From Saprospiraceae bacterium (GTDB lineage Bacteria > Bacteroidota > Bacteroidia > Chitinophagales > Saprospiraceae): 64,000 nucleotides of DNA. Below, piece by piece: positions 45,147 through 53,477 of the stretch. Within the stretch, counting starts at the first letter, position 1. Every line of letters starts with the position of its first letter. The DNA lies in contig JADKGI010000001.1 in NCBI GenBank assembly GCA_016722285.1, positions 1,116,001 through 1,180,000 on the forward strand. The letters are read 5' to 3'. The translations under genes were made by a program, and so were the position numbers. The notes beneath the pieces were generated by a model. The model was not told the origin of the DNA, searched no databases, and saw only the letters and a program-made list of their open reading frames with translations.

Positions 45147-45209
45147 TTCAATACAATAATCATTCACTATTTACGGATTTACAACACATGTGTTTTTCAA
45201 AACAAATTT

Positions 45210-45548
45210 TCATTGTTCTTCAATAATTGATTGACCATTTGATTTATCACCAGAAGTCCATTCCCATGCTTCGTGAAGTCTTATTTTCCCATTAGATAAT
45301 ATCTCAGGAATTGATGTGCAAACACCGGTCATAAGCACTCCCTTCTCATTTACCTGATGATATCGCATTTCTATTTTTCCGTCCTCGTCCACAAGTCCAA
45401 TCAAATGCCCTTTGATAATATTACCTCCGGAGTATTCTGAAGTCAAAATGTTGCCATCTTGCTTATATAGAAAAACAGTATCACCTGAAGTTTCGCCATT
45501 TGCGGTATTTCTTATTGGTCGGAATGTTTTATTGTCGTAATGTATCAT
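45210..45548 (-). CDS. small conserved beta-rich protein (often mislabelled N-acetylglutamate synthase)
   Basis: A 112-residue protein from ATG 45548 (MIHYDNKTFRPIRNTANGE). It has the repeated strand pattern GDTVFLYKQDGNILTSEYSG, GHLIGLVDEDGKIEMRYHQV and GKIRLHEAWEWTSGDKSNGQ. This well-conserved family occurs widely as a single-domain protein and carries a doubtful N-acetylglutamate synthase label in databases; nothing here supports that activity. It starts 14 bases after the lipase gene stop, so the two are likely cotranscribed. Confidence 0.75.
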   Translation of the reverse strand: MIHYDNKTFRPIRNTANGETSGDTVFLYKQDGNILTSEYSGGNIIKGHLIGLVDEDGKIEMRYHQVNEKGVLMTGVCTSIPEILSNGKIRLHEAWEWTSGDKSNGQSIIEEQ

Positions 45549-45562
45549 GGTCAAATTCGATT

Positions 45563-46369
45563 TTATAATCTTTCACTCACCCAGGATGTCATGAATGCGA
45601 TTATCTCTTCCTTATTTGTTTCATGAAATATTTCATGATATGCACCATCCCAGATTTTCAGAGTTTTATCGCTGGATGAAGCCAGTGCAAATAAGGCTTT
45701 TGAGCCTTCCGGATTAGTAATTTTATCCGCGCCTCCATGCATGATCAGAACAGGAAAATTAAATTGGCTTAGTATGGTTTTTGTTTGGTTGATAGAATTA
45801 ATAAGTGCCAGTCCCAAACCCGCTTTTGCACCATCTTTTGTGATCAACGGATCAGAAACATATGATTCTACTGCTTCCGGATCTCTTGAAATACTTTTAG
45901 GATTCAGCTTGGAAGTTTTTAGTCCCGGAAAGTATTTACCAATAAATCTGACTATTTTGACAGTAATAGGAGTTATATCTTTGCCTACTTCAAGTGCTGC
46001 ACCGGACAAAATAACACCATTGACATCTGTGCGCTCCTGATACAATAAAAAATTGACAGCTATCAGACCCCCCATACTGTGTCCAAGGATAAAAAATGGT
46101 ATGTTTTTGGGGATGGAACGATATACATTTTCTACATCTTGCCTGTATTCATCCATATCCTGTATGATGTGTCTTGGACCTCCGGATTGACCATGACCCC
46201 TCAGGTCAAATGTAAAAACGCTGACTCCGATTTCATTCAGACTATCTGCTACTTGTTGATACCGTTCACAATGCTCATGCAATCCGTGGACGATCAGAAG
46301 ATTTGCTTTGGGATTTTTTACAGGATAGTCTTTTGTATATAATTCTATGTTTTGGCTTGACCTGATCAT
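45563..46369 (-). CDS. alpha/beta-hydrolase, monoacylglycerol-lipase-like
   Basis: A 268-residue serine hydrolase. ATG 46369 (MIRSSQNIELYTKDYPV) is the start; the longer frame to 46444 would run through a terminator hairpin. The family pattern is ANLLIVHGLHEHCERYQQVA, FTFDLRGHGQSGGPRHII, the nucleophile FFILGHSMGGLIAVNFL, and the Asp and His in VLIMHGGADKITNPEGS and WDGAYHEIFHE. Relatives hydrolyse monoacylglycerols or lysophospholipids. Because the WS/DGAT and phasin-like genes follow within 5 kb, a link with neutral-lipid turnover is possible but not shown. No signal peptide is present. Confidence 0.88.
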   Translation of the reverse strand: MIRSSQNIELYTKDYPVKNPKANLLIVHGLHEHCERYQQVADSLNEIGVSVFTFDLRGHGQSGGPRHIIQDMDEYRQDVENVYRSIPKNIPFFILGHSMGGLIAVNFLLYQERTDVNGVILSGAALEVGKDITPITVKIVRFIGKYFPGLKTSKLNPKSISRDPEAVESYVSDPLITKDGAKAGLGLALINSINQTKTILSQFNFPVLIMHGGADKITNPEGSKALFALASSSDKTLKIWDGAYHEIFHETNKEEIIAFMTSWVSERL

Positions 46370-46386
46370 ATCGATAAATTTGGCGT

Positions 46387-46431
46387 TAAAAAAACAAAAG
46401 TACAAAATCAGAATAAATTCAGATTTTGTAC
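46387..46431 (-). terminator. terminator hairpin downstream of the Lys-rich gene
   Basis: A perfect 10-bp inverted repeat (GTACAAAATC / GATTTTGTAC, 12-base loop) followed on the minus strand by TTTTGTTTTTTT. It should end the transcript of 46537-47091. Its 3' arm overlaps the TACTTTTG box of the lipase gene. Confidence 0.7.
46395..46402 (-). promoter_or_regulatory. TACTTTTG -7 box of the lipase gene
   Basis: A full match to TAnnTTTG inside the 3' arm of the preceding terminator. Transcription would begin near 46389, about 20 bases before ATG 46369. Confidence 0.5.
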
Positions 46432-46536
46432 TTTCTAATAACAACTCAGCAACTACAAGGCATCTTGTTTACCTATTTTGTAATTGAAAGTCTTTTGCAT
46501 TTTTTTTTCACAGTCAGAGACTTGAGACCATAATAA

Positions 46537-47091
46537 TTAATTTTTGCTGAAAGCAAAATCTACAAGATGACTTTCCTTAAGCGTCTTTTTGGTTTCTTTT
46601 ATGGCCTTGACAGATGTACTTTTCATTACTTTCTGATTTTCAGTCATCGCTTTGGAAGTTTCTTTATAAATTTCTTTTCCGATGTTCAAAACTTTTTTCC
46701 CGGCTTTACCGTAAATACCTGCAATCGCTTTGGTCGTCTTTAATGAGTTATCAAGTAATGTACCACCGGCATTAGCCAAAATTTTTGAAGTCTGTTTTCC
46801 GGTTTTGATCACTTTTTTAAGTGAGAAACCATCCGTTACATCTTCAATTTTGTCAGAAACATTTTCAACCACTTTTTTCACTTCATTTTTAGCTTTGTCA
46901 ACTACTGAAGTCGCTTTTTTGGCAGATTTATTTACTGATTTTGAGACAGCCGTTTTTTTGGATGTTGCTATGCCTTCTACTTTAGTGGCTACTTTAGTTG
47001 CTGCCTTAACTACTGGTTTTTTGACTGTGTTTACAACTTTGGTTGCTTCTACTGTCATGTTTTCTACTGGATTTTTTGTATTAGATTCCAT
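46537..47091 (-). CDS. Lys/Ala-rich, histone H1-like or phasin-like protein
   Basis: A 184-residue very basic protein of low complexity. The first 75 residues are rich in K, A, V and T (ATKVVNTVKKPVVKAATKVA, KKTAVSKSVNKSAKKATSVV) like H1-type DNA-binding proteins or Pha-type granule proteins. The C-terminal part forms amphipathic helices (SKILANAGGTLLDNSLKTTK, AGIYGKAGKKVLNIGKE), which also fits a phasin that coats storage granules. No single family is certain. A strong terminator follows it. The cluster with a WS/DGAT gene makes a lipid-granule role attractive; this is inference. Confidence 0.6.
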   Translation of the reverse strand: MESNTKNPVENMTVEATKVVNTVKKPVVKAATKVATKVEGIATSKKTAVSKSVNKSAKKATSVVDKAKNEVKKVVENVSDKIEDVTDGFSLKKVIKTGKQTSKILANAGGTLLDNSLKTTKAIAGIYGKAGKKVLNIGKEIYKETSKAMTENQKVMKSTSVKAIKETKKTLKESHLVDFAFSKN

Positions 47092-47447
47092 AATAATTTT
47101 TTTATTTGTGTGATTTAATAATGCAAATATATGATCTGAGAGTTACAGAAAAGTTACAGTTTTATTATGCTGGAATAAAAATAGAAATAAATACTACGCT
47201 AATCTTATTTTGAAGAAACGGACTGGTAGCCTTTATCATAATATCCCTATATCTAAGCTCCTCCTGGCATAAAGTACTTTTTTGTAATCCTTGTTTATAA
47301 GGTTGCACTTTATTGAGACAGTTATATTCCAGATAAGAAGCGATCTTAAAACATATTGTTAATTCCTATGCAAGCCACCTGCCTGCCGAAAAAATTCTTT
47401 GCCAAGCAGGTTGAGAATCAGTCTTTTTCTGGATAAGAATAATATTT
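47092..47447. other. intergenic gap
   Basis: About 356 bases between two minus-strand genes. CCTGC and GCAGG arms around a 25-base spacer (about 47369-47410) form a weak inverted repeat. I see no open frame of note and no strong promoter. Confidence 0.5.
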
Positions 47448-48219
47448 TTATTCTGCAGACCTTATTTTTTCATAGAGTTTTCGGGTCTCTGGGAGAGGCT
47501 TGAGGGCCATCTCTTCCCATAATACCTTCTCGCATACCTGATATGTTTTTATGGCCATAGGTCGATTACCTCGGGCATAGAACGCAGCCATTTGGATACG
47601 ATATGCATCTTCCCAGGTCAGATCTTCCAGCAGGGCATTCTGGCAGAGCTGAATACTTTCTGCCGGATTTTTTTCCAGCAGCAACTCTGCGAGGGTGACA
47701 CTTGCATTCAGAAACATCAGCTGTAATCGTTCGCGCTCATCAGCTGACCAGTCTTCAAATATTCTGTCGGGTAAAAAAGTACCTGTATGAAGTAAAAGAG
47801 CTTCTCTGAGTGCTTGTTCTGCAATCGTCGGATTAGTGTGGACATATCGGTTACCCATATAAATCAAAGACTCAAATGAAAAACTATCTACCCATAATTC
47901 ACTGGTATTTAATCTGTAAGTATGACCATTGCGTTCGATAAACCTGGATTCGGCATGGCTTTTTTTGGAGGGCTCGAGTACTTTACTGATGCCGTGCAAT
48001 GCTACCTTAAAACCCTGATCATCCATATCATCTTCCCACAAACGATCAATGATCTGCTCCTTATGAAGTGCCTTCTGATGGCAGGAAAAAATCATAAACT
48101 GCAATAGTTGCAGGGATTTATCTCTCTTCCAGCTTTTTTGAGGAATTTTTTTAGAGTCTGAATACACTTCAAAATTGCCAAAAGTATATATGACTACAGC
48201 TGCATTATTTTTTCTGCAT
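47448..48219 (-). CDS. BTAD-domain transcriptional regulator
   Basis: A protein of about 255 residues with an OmpR-like winged helix and a bacterial transcriptional activator (BTAD) TPR domain, the arrangement of SARP-type regulators. The clear part begins VVIYTFGNFEVYSDS, then WKRDKSLQLLQFMIFSCHQK, HKEQIIDRLWEDDM, and the TPR part EQALREALLLHTGTFLPDR and AYRIQMAAFYARGNRPMAIK. The uninterrupted frame with a start is only GTG 48167-47448, which would cut off the first strand. If the A6 run at 48208-48213 were five bases long, ATG 48219 would read MQKNNAAVVIYTFG, an ideal N-terminus. What it regulates is unknown; its neighbours are lipid-granule candidates. Confidence 0.7.
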
Positions 48220-48253
48220 TATTTCGCTGATACCGGGATCCTCCTTTATCACA

Positions 48254-48793
48254 TCAACCTTTTTTTGTTGACTTTAGCTTATCCAGTTTACTTTCTATTG
48301 CTTCAAGCCGGGATGTCAATTGATCCAGCTTGTCGATAATCTCAGCTTTCGAAGCCGGTAGTATGTTGTCCAATTCAATTTTGGATCCGATAGTATCTTC
48401 CAATTTCTGGCCAATGGCATCTGAAATTTGGTGAATTTGTTCCTGTATCTGATCCTGCAAGTGTTCTGCCTGTTTTTTGGGATCTTTGATTGAATCCATC
48501 ACTAATTTTGGAGTTGCAGTGGCTACTTTTTTCCAAAAATCAAAGCTTTTGGAAAGTATTCCTTTCTGGGCTTCATCAGGTTTGTCCTCCACGGCTTTCA
48601 TTGTCATGGAGGTCAGTTTTTTCTGAACAAATGATTCGGCATCTTCAACATTGGAAAAGCGTACTTCTTCTCCGGACTGTACATGTCTTATGTTGCCCCT
48701 CCATTCTATCTGATGTTCACCGGTTTCGGCTTCAAATATTTTTTGAGACAATCTCAATACAAACGATGCGGTCTCTTCTTTTTTTGATGACAT
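48254..48793 (-). CDS. phasin-like coiled-coil protein
   Basis: A 179-residue acidic, helical protein. Residues 1-60 form a small beta-rich domain (FVLRLSQKIFEAETGEHQIE, WRGNIRHVQSGEEVRFSNVE, EDAESFVQKKL); 70-140 are helical (SFDFWKKVATATPKLVMD, AEHLQDQIQEQIHQISDAIG); 150-178 are a heptad coiled coil (AEIIDKLDQLTSRLEAIESK). This resembles granule-associated (phasin) proteins in build but not in a named family. The stop after STKKG might be artificial, since one base fewer in the A7 run near 48262 would extend it as KKVDVIKEDPGISEIMQKK into the BTAD start. Confidence 0.65.
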   Translation of the reverse strand: MSSKKEETASFVLRLSQKIFEAETGEHQIEWRGNIRHVQSGEEVRFSNVEDAESFVQKKLTSMTMKAVEDKPDEAQKGILSKSFDFWKKVATATPKLVMDSIKDPKKQAEHLQDQIQEQIHQISDAIGQKLEDTIGSKIELDNILPASKAEIIDKLDQLTSRLEAIESKLDKLKSTKKG

Positions 48794-48795
48794 AA

Positions 48796-49215
48796 TTTAT
48801 TTCTTTATTTCATGCAAAATAGCGAACTTATTTTAGCTCTTTCGGAAAACTTTAAAATCACCTTACTTATATAATTAAAAGTATGCAATGATAGTTCCAA
48901 ATTTAAAAAAGTGAGACAAAATTGATAAATAAAGATCATTAGTTGATTAGCAGAATTGTTGTAAATAATAAATATCATGCGCACTATTATAAGAGTATAT
49001 TTAAAAAATTTCTTAGTTGCTAATCAGTAGGTTATGGTTCTGACCATAAAATAATTAACGGGTTAAGTGAACTAAATGAGATGATTATTTTGAAGTCAGG
49101 TTCATAATACATTGATTTTAAGACAATAAAAATTTAAACATACTCTAAATTGTCTGTGAACATAGTGTGTACTTTTTCGTATTTTTACGTTTTATTAGAA
49201 AGAATAAAATAAATT
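48796..49215. other. divergent intergenic region
   Basis: 420 bases between the divergent phasin-like gene and the acyltransferase gene. AT-rich. No gene or repeat seen; TACTTTTTCG at about 49168 is a poor candidate -7 region for the acyltransferase. Confidence 0.45.
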
Positions 49216-51042
49216 ATGTTTGATAAAATACTCGAAAGTCTGGCAAAAGAAACATTGACCCCTATTTCGGGCATGGATGCTACATTTTTATATACTGAAA
49301 CGCCTACCAGCCCAATGAATATCGGATCCGTCATCGTGATTGAAGGGTCCCTTGATTTTAAAACTTTTAAAAAGAAGGTACACTCCCGCATACATCAGTT
49401 TCCCAAGCTGAGACAACGCCTTATTTATGTTCCAATGTCCATTGATTATCCGTACTGGGTGGACGATCCCAATTTTGATATTGATCTCCATATCAAACAT
49501 ATTGCCCTCCCTAAACCCGGTAGCTGGAAAGAGTTGCGCAAAATTGCCTCACAGATTTTTAGCGAGCCTTTTGATCAGAATCGCCCCCTGTGGTCAATGA
49601 TATTTGTGGAAGGACTCGATAACTTGCCTCAGGTACCACCCGGCTCCGTCGCAATCATCTCTACGATCCATCATGTAGCTGTGGATGGAGTAGGTGGTGC
49701 CGGACTTCTGAGTTTATTTCTTGATTTTACTCCTGAAAAACAAGAGATACCTGAGCCTCTGCCATACACACCAGCCCCTTTACCCAATCATATTCAATTG
49801 ATTGTCAACAGTACCATGAGTTTTGCAAGAGACCCTTTTAAGTTTCCAAAAATAATTTCAAATACCCTCAAAGCTACCATAAGAGCTGGTGTACTCACCA
49901 GAATGCAGTCCAGCGAGTTGCCCACAGCGCCTTTTACAGCGCCTTCTACCCCATTAAACGGAATCATATCAGGAGTCAGGAAGTGGAATTCTGCTATTTT
50001 GTCGCTGCAGAGAGTTCAGCAAATAAAAAATGTCATGGGTACGACGCTCAATGATGTGCTGCTCGCTATCTGTTCAGGAGCTCTGAGGCGATATTTGCTT
50101 GAAAAAAATAAATTGCCCGAAAAATCTCTCGTATCACTGGTACCCATTTCTACGAGGAGTAAGGAAGAAAACAGTGCGGACAATCAGATATCAGCTATGT
50201 TGGTGCAGATAGCTACCAATGTAGAAGATCCGATCGAAAGACTGGAAACCATTCATGAAAACAACAACCGGGGTAAAAATTATCAAGGAGCGATCGGAGC
50301 CAAGACACTGGCAGGAATGGCTAATGCAATTCCATTTGGTATAGCAAATCAAGCTGCCCGACTGTATTCAAGATATAAGATCTCTGAGTTTCACAAGCCT
50401 ATTTTTAATGTTACTATTATTACCAATGTGCCTGGTCCTCAGATGCCATTATACATCAACGGACATAAAATGATCACAGTAATGGGATCCGCTCCCATCA
50501 TTGATGGTATGGGTCTGATCATCACTATATTAAGTTATGACGGTCACATTACCATTAGTCCAGTCTCTGACACAAATTCCATGCCTGACCTGGATCAGTT
50601 TACTGTATATTTAAGGGAATCAGCCAATGAACTCGAAGCAGCTGTAATTCAATATCAGAAGAAAAAGAAAAAGACGACACCCAAAAAGAAGGTAATACCT
50701 GAATCGGATACACTTTTTAATAGTCTCAGTACGTTTTTGAAATCATTGCCTGACAGCGGCAAGCCAAAGAGTGGAATTTTTCAGTTTGATGTAAATGGGG
50801 ATGAATTATCAGAATGGGTGGTTGACATAAGTGTATATCCCGGAGAAGTCAAAAAAGGGCGTGCCGAATCTGCTGATGCTACTTTTACCATAAATGAAAC
50901 CTATTTACAACGAATAGCTGCAGGCAAACTGGATGTGCAAACAGCTTTTATACAAGGCAGACTGAAAATAGACGGAGACTTTGACCAGGCTATGAGAATG
51001 GGTAAGATTTTGGGCAAAATGCTGGCAGCACAAAAAAAGTAA
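49216..51042 (+). CDS. WS/DGAT wax-ester/diacylglycerol O-acyltransferase fused to SCP2 domain
   Basis: A 608-residue two-domain protein. Residues 1-480 are a WS/DGAT: N-terminal LTPISGMDATFLYTETPTSP, the RPLWSMIFVEGL segment, the catalytic HHVAVDG at 152-158 (HHxxxDG), the fold motif LNDVLLAICSGALRRYL, and NVTIITNVPGPQMPLYING. The enzyme transfers acyl-CoA to fatty alcohol or diacylglycerol and makes storage lipid at the membrane or lipid droplet. A Lys-rich linker (about 480-495) joins it to a C-terminal SCP2 sterol-carrier domain (510-606: FDVNGDELSEWVVDISVYP, ESADATFTINETYLQRIAAG, AFIQGRLKIDGDFDQAMRMG). Typical WS/DGATs end near 460 residues, so the SCP2 part is extra. Confidence 0.9.
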   Translation: MFDKILESLAKETLTPISGMDATFLYTETPTSPMNIGSVIVIEGSLDFKTFKKKVHSRIHQFPKLRQRLIYVPMSIDYPYWVDDPNFDIDLHIKHIALPKPGSWKELRKIASQIFSEPFDQNRPLWSMIFVEGLDNLPQVPPGSVAIISTIHHVAVDGVGGAGLLSLFLDFTPEKQEIPEPLPYTPAPLPNHIQLIVNSTMSFARDPFKFPKIISNTLKATIRAGVLTRMQSSELPTAPFTAPSTPLNGIISGVRKWNSAILSLQRVQQIKNVMGTTLNDVLLAICSGALRRYLLEKNKLPEKSLVSLVPISTRSKEENSADNQISAMLVQIATNVEDPIERLETIHENNNRGKNYQGAIGAKTLAGMANAIPFGIANQAARLYSRYKISEFHKPIFNVTIITNVPGPQMPLYINGHKMITVMGSAPIIDGMGLIITILSYDGHITISPVSDTNSMPDLDQFTVYLRESANELEAAVIQYQKKKKKTTPKKKVIPESDTLFNSLSTFLKSLPDSGKPKSGIFQFDVNGDELSEWVVDISVYPGEVKKGRAESADATFTINETYLQRIAAGKLDVQTAFIQGRLKIDGDFDQAMRMGKILGKMLAAQKK

Positions 51043-51068
51043 ACGTATCTGATTATTCCCAATAAATC

Positions 51069-52055
51069 TTAAATACCGTTTGAGATCAAGTTATGAATTA
51101 TGCTTTCAGCTTTGAGGATATCAATGTGCATTAGACGATCTTCTTCCAAAGGAGGAATGGACTTCCTGACTTCTTCTATCAGATGCTCAATAGCCTGGGA
51201 AGATTTTAATGGTCGCCTAAACTCAAATGCCTGTACAGCTACCAGTAACTCAATAGCCAGAACTGATTTAACATTCTGAAGCACTCTGAATGCTTTTGTA
51301 GCTGCATTGGCTGCCATGCTTACATGGTCTTCCTGTCCTTTGCTGGAGACGATTGAGTCAATGGATGCCGGTGTGCAATATTGTTTGTTTTGAGACACGA
51401 TGGATGCTGCCGTATATTGTGCTATCATAAACCCTGAATCGATGCCCGGATATTTAGTAAGGAAAGCTGGTAGGCTCCTGTCGCCATTGATAAGCTGATA
51501 AGTCCGCCTTTCTGAAATGCTGCCAAATTCTGCCAACGCTATAGCGAGGTAGTCTAATACAAGGGCAAGTGGCTGCGCATGAAAATTACCGCCACTGAGT
51601 ATCTTTTCTTCTTTGTCAAATATAGTAGGATTGTCTGTTACCGAATTTATTTCTGTCTGAATAGTTTCAGAAGCATGACTGATGGCACTGTATCCCGCTC
51701 CATGCACCTGAGGCACGCACCTGAATGAATACGGATCCTGAACACTGAGTTTATTCATCTTTCTGATCTCACTACTTTCCAGGTAGTTATAAATTTCTGA
51801 AGCTGTCAGGATCTGCCCGGCATGAGGTCTGATACGGTGAAGCAATGGGTCAAATGGGGAAATATCACACACAAAGGCATCCATTGATAAAGCTGCAATT
51901 TTATTAGCAACGTGAAACAAGGCTCCTGATTCAGCTACTATATGTGCTGCATAGGATAATGAAAATTGGGTGCCATTCAGAAGTGCAAGTCCTTCCTTGG
52001 ACTTAAGAACCAATGTTTTTATTCCTGCAATTTTCAAAGCATCTTTGGCATCCAT
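51069..52055 (-). CDS. hutH: histidine ammonia-lyase, C-terminal piece (frameshifted)
   Basis: This is the 3' two-thirds of a histidine ammonia-lyase gene that spans 52564-51069. It begins in this frame with MDAKDALKIAGIKTLVLKSK and has the family core: EGLALLNGTQFSLSYAAH, DNPTIFDKEEKILSGGNFHA, DYLAIALAEFGSISERRTYQ, AQYTAASIVSQNKQYCTPAS, and DHVSMAANAATKAFRVL. Those helices provide substrate and tetramer contacts. In the assembly it has an ATG that overlaps the upstream stop by one base (TAATG). Most likely the whole gene encodes one 497-residue enzyme that deaminates histidine to urocanate. Confidence 0.85.
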   Translation of the reverse strand: MDAKDALKIAGIKTLVLKSKEGLALLNGTQFSLSYAAHIVAESGALFHVANKIAALSMDAFVCDISPFDPLLHRIRPHAGQILTASEIYNYLESSEIRKMNKLSVQDPYSFRCVPQVHGAGYSAISHASETIQTEINSVTDNPTIFDKEEKILSGGNFHAQPLALVLDYLAIALAEFGSISERRTYQLINGDRSLPAFLTKYPGIDSGFMIAQYTAASIVSQNKQYCTPASIDSIVSSKGQEDHVSMAANAATKAFRVLQNVKSVLAIELLVAVQAFEFRRPLKSSQAIEHLIEEVRKSIPPLEEDRLMHIDILKAESIIHNLISNGI

Positions 52056-52564
52056 TATCTTTCCTGAAAATAAACATCTCCGGCACCCAGCAGCGGTAAT
52101 GAAAGGTGAGCCAGAGGGGCCAGATCCCCGGAGGCACCTAAAGAACCAAGCTGAAAAATAAGTGGGCTTACACCCGCATTATACATCTCTATGAGCTTAT
52201 GAATCAATTCGACCCGAATGCCAGAATAACCAAAGGAAAGATTTATTATTTTCAGCAACAGTATCTTGCGGCATAAATGTTCGGGTACCTTCTCACCTGT
52301 ACCACAGGCATGAGACAAAACCAGATTCTCCTGCAGCTTTTCCAGATTAGTTTCTGATATGATAACATTACATAGAGAACCAAAACCGGTATTGATACCA
52401 TATATCACATTTTCAGCTTCAGCCAGCTTTTTTTCAAGATATATTCTGTTTTCACCGATACGGGTTGTTACATCATCGCTAAGAGAAAGACGAACGTCCG
52501 GTTTTGAAATATGATATATATCCTCAATATTGATTGGGCTGCCATCAATAATAAATCGGGTCAT
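52055..52564 (-). CDS. hutH: histidine ammonia-lyase, N-terminal piece with MIO motif
   Basis: This is the 5' third of the same gene. It starts at ATG 52564 and carries NVIYGINTGFGSLCNV, the SH pair in NLVLSHACGTGEKVP that goes with histidine as substrate, and GSLGASGDLAPLAHLSLPL, where Ala144-Ser145-Gly146 form the MIO cofactor. It then reads GAGDVYFQ and stops at TAA. Adding one G to the CC at 52063-52064 (GG in the gene) gives VYFQGKIMDAKDALK, the usual family sequence, so the break is a one-base deletion. No hutU, hutI or hutG lies in the window. A tyrosine ammonia-lyase role is less likely but not excluded. Confidence 0.87.
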   Translation of the reverse strand: MTRFIIDGSPINIEDIYHISKPDVRLSLSDDVTTRIGENRIYLEKKLAEAENVIYGINTGFGSLCNVIISETNLEKLQENLVLSHACGTGEKVPEHLCRKILLLKIINLSFGYSGIRVELIHKLIEMYNAGVSPLIFQLGSLGASGDLAPLAHLSLPLLGAGDVYFQER

Positions 52565-52590
52565 GTGGTAGGGCTTTAATTATAATCTGC

Positions 52591-52598
52591 CAAAGATA
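52591..52598 (-). promoter_or_regulatory. TATCTTTG -7 box of the hutH gene
   Basis: A full match to TAnnTTTG on the minus strand. Transcription would start near 52585, 21 bases before the ATG. The rest of the 52565-52919 gap shows only the OmpH promoter (52879). Confidence 0.5.
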
Positions 52599-52878
52599 AT
52601 TCATTTATGAAAAGTAAACACGACATTAAATTGACATATTTTGATTCAGTGGTTGCTGACGACTGGTTTTGGCAGGATTATCGTGTGCATTTATACCAAA
52701 TTATAAGTTTTTGTCGTTAAACTAAAGTTAAATAAAGTCGAAAAACAGTCAATTAATTAGTTTTAAACAATTGATAATCTGTATGTTAAATATATTTAAT
52801 GAAATATTAAGCAAGAAATATAAGTAACTTTTATGTCTGGCTTATTGTCTTAAATGCATGAAGATTACAATAAAATTG

Positions 52879-52886
52879 TACTTTTG
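52879..52886 (+). promoter_or_regulatory. TACTTTTG -7 box of the OmpH-like gene pair
   Basis: A full match to TAnnTTTG, 34 bases before ATG 52920. The longer frame from 52854 would start upstream of this promoter, so ATG 52920 is the better start. Confidence 0.5.
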
Positions 52887-52919
52887 GCAAAATTTTTCAA
52901 AACATTTCAATTCATCAAA

Positions 52920-53438
52920 ATGAAAATAAAAAATTTTATAATTACTCTTGCTCTTATGATTGGGTCATCAATTGGTACTGAAGCTCAAAAAATAGCAGTG
53001 GTTGATATCAATGAGGTATTATCATCCTTACCCGAATACCAGAATGCACAGGCAGAACTTGACAAAATCGCTGCCGAATGGAGGCAGGAAATTGCACAGG
53101 AATTTGATAAGATAAAAAGCCTTTACAATAAATTTCAGGCAGAACAAGTATTGTTGAGTTCTGACGATAAGAATCGCAAAGAAGAAGAAATCATCAAAAA
53201 AGAAGGGGAAGTAAGGGAGATGCAAAAAGCTAAATTCGGACCTGAGGGGGCATTGTTCAAAAAACGCCAGGAAATGGTATCTCCTATTCAGGAAAAAGTA
53301 TTTGCAGCCATTGAGTCGTATGCAGCTGACAGAGGTTATGACATTATTTTTGACAAAGGAGGAGCGACAGGCTTGCTTTTTGCCAACGCAGAATATGATA
53401 AGACTGCAGATCTTAAGAAGAGATTAAATATTAAATAA
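52920..53438 (+). CDS. OmpH/Skp family periplasmic chaperone
   Basis: A 172-residue protein from ATG 52920 with a signal peptide (NFIITLALMIGSSIGTEA). The mature part is a Skp-like domain: KIAVVDINEVLSSLPEYQNA, a long coiled coil (EIIKKEGEVREMQKAKFG), and AAIESYAADRGYDIIFDKGG at the end. Skp-type chaperones hold unfolded outer-membrane proteins in the periplasm. A second copy follows after 39 bases, as is common in Bacteroidota. Confidence 0.9.
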   Translation: MKIKNFIITLALMIGSSIGTEAQKIAVVDINEVLSSLPEYQNAQAELDKIAAEWRQEIAQEFDKIKSLYNKFQAEQVLLSSDDKNRKEEEIIKKEGEVREMQKAKFGPEGALFKKRQEMVSPIQEKVFAAIESYAADRGYDIIFDKGGATGLLFANAEYDKTADLKKRLNIK

Positions 53439-53477
53439 TAAGATTTTAAAACAAACAAACCAATCAACATTAATAAC

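Noticed and set aside
45210..45548. N-acetylglutamate synthase label
   Set aside because: No acetyltransferase motif or expected length; the label appears to be a database habit.
46537..47091. Calling the Lys-rich protein a histone
   Set aside because: The C-terminal half has amphipathic helices unlike histone H1 tails; composition alone does not prove DNA binding.
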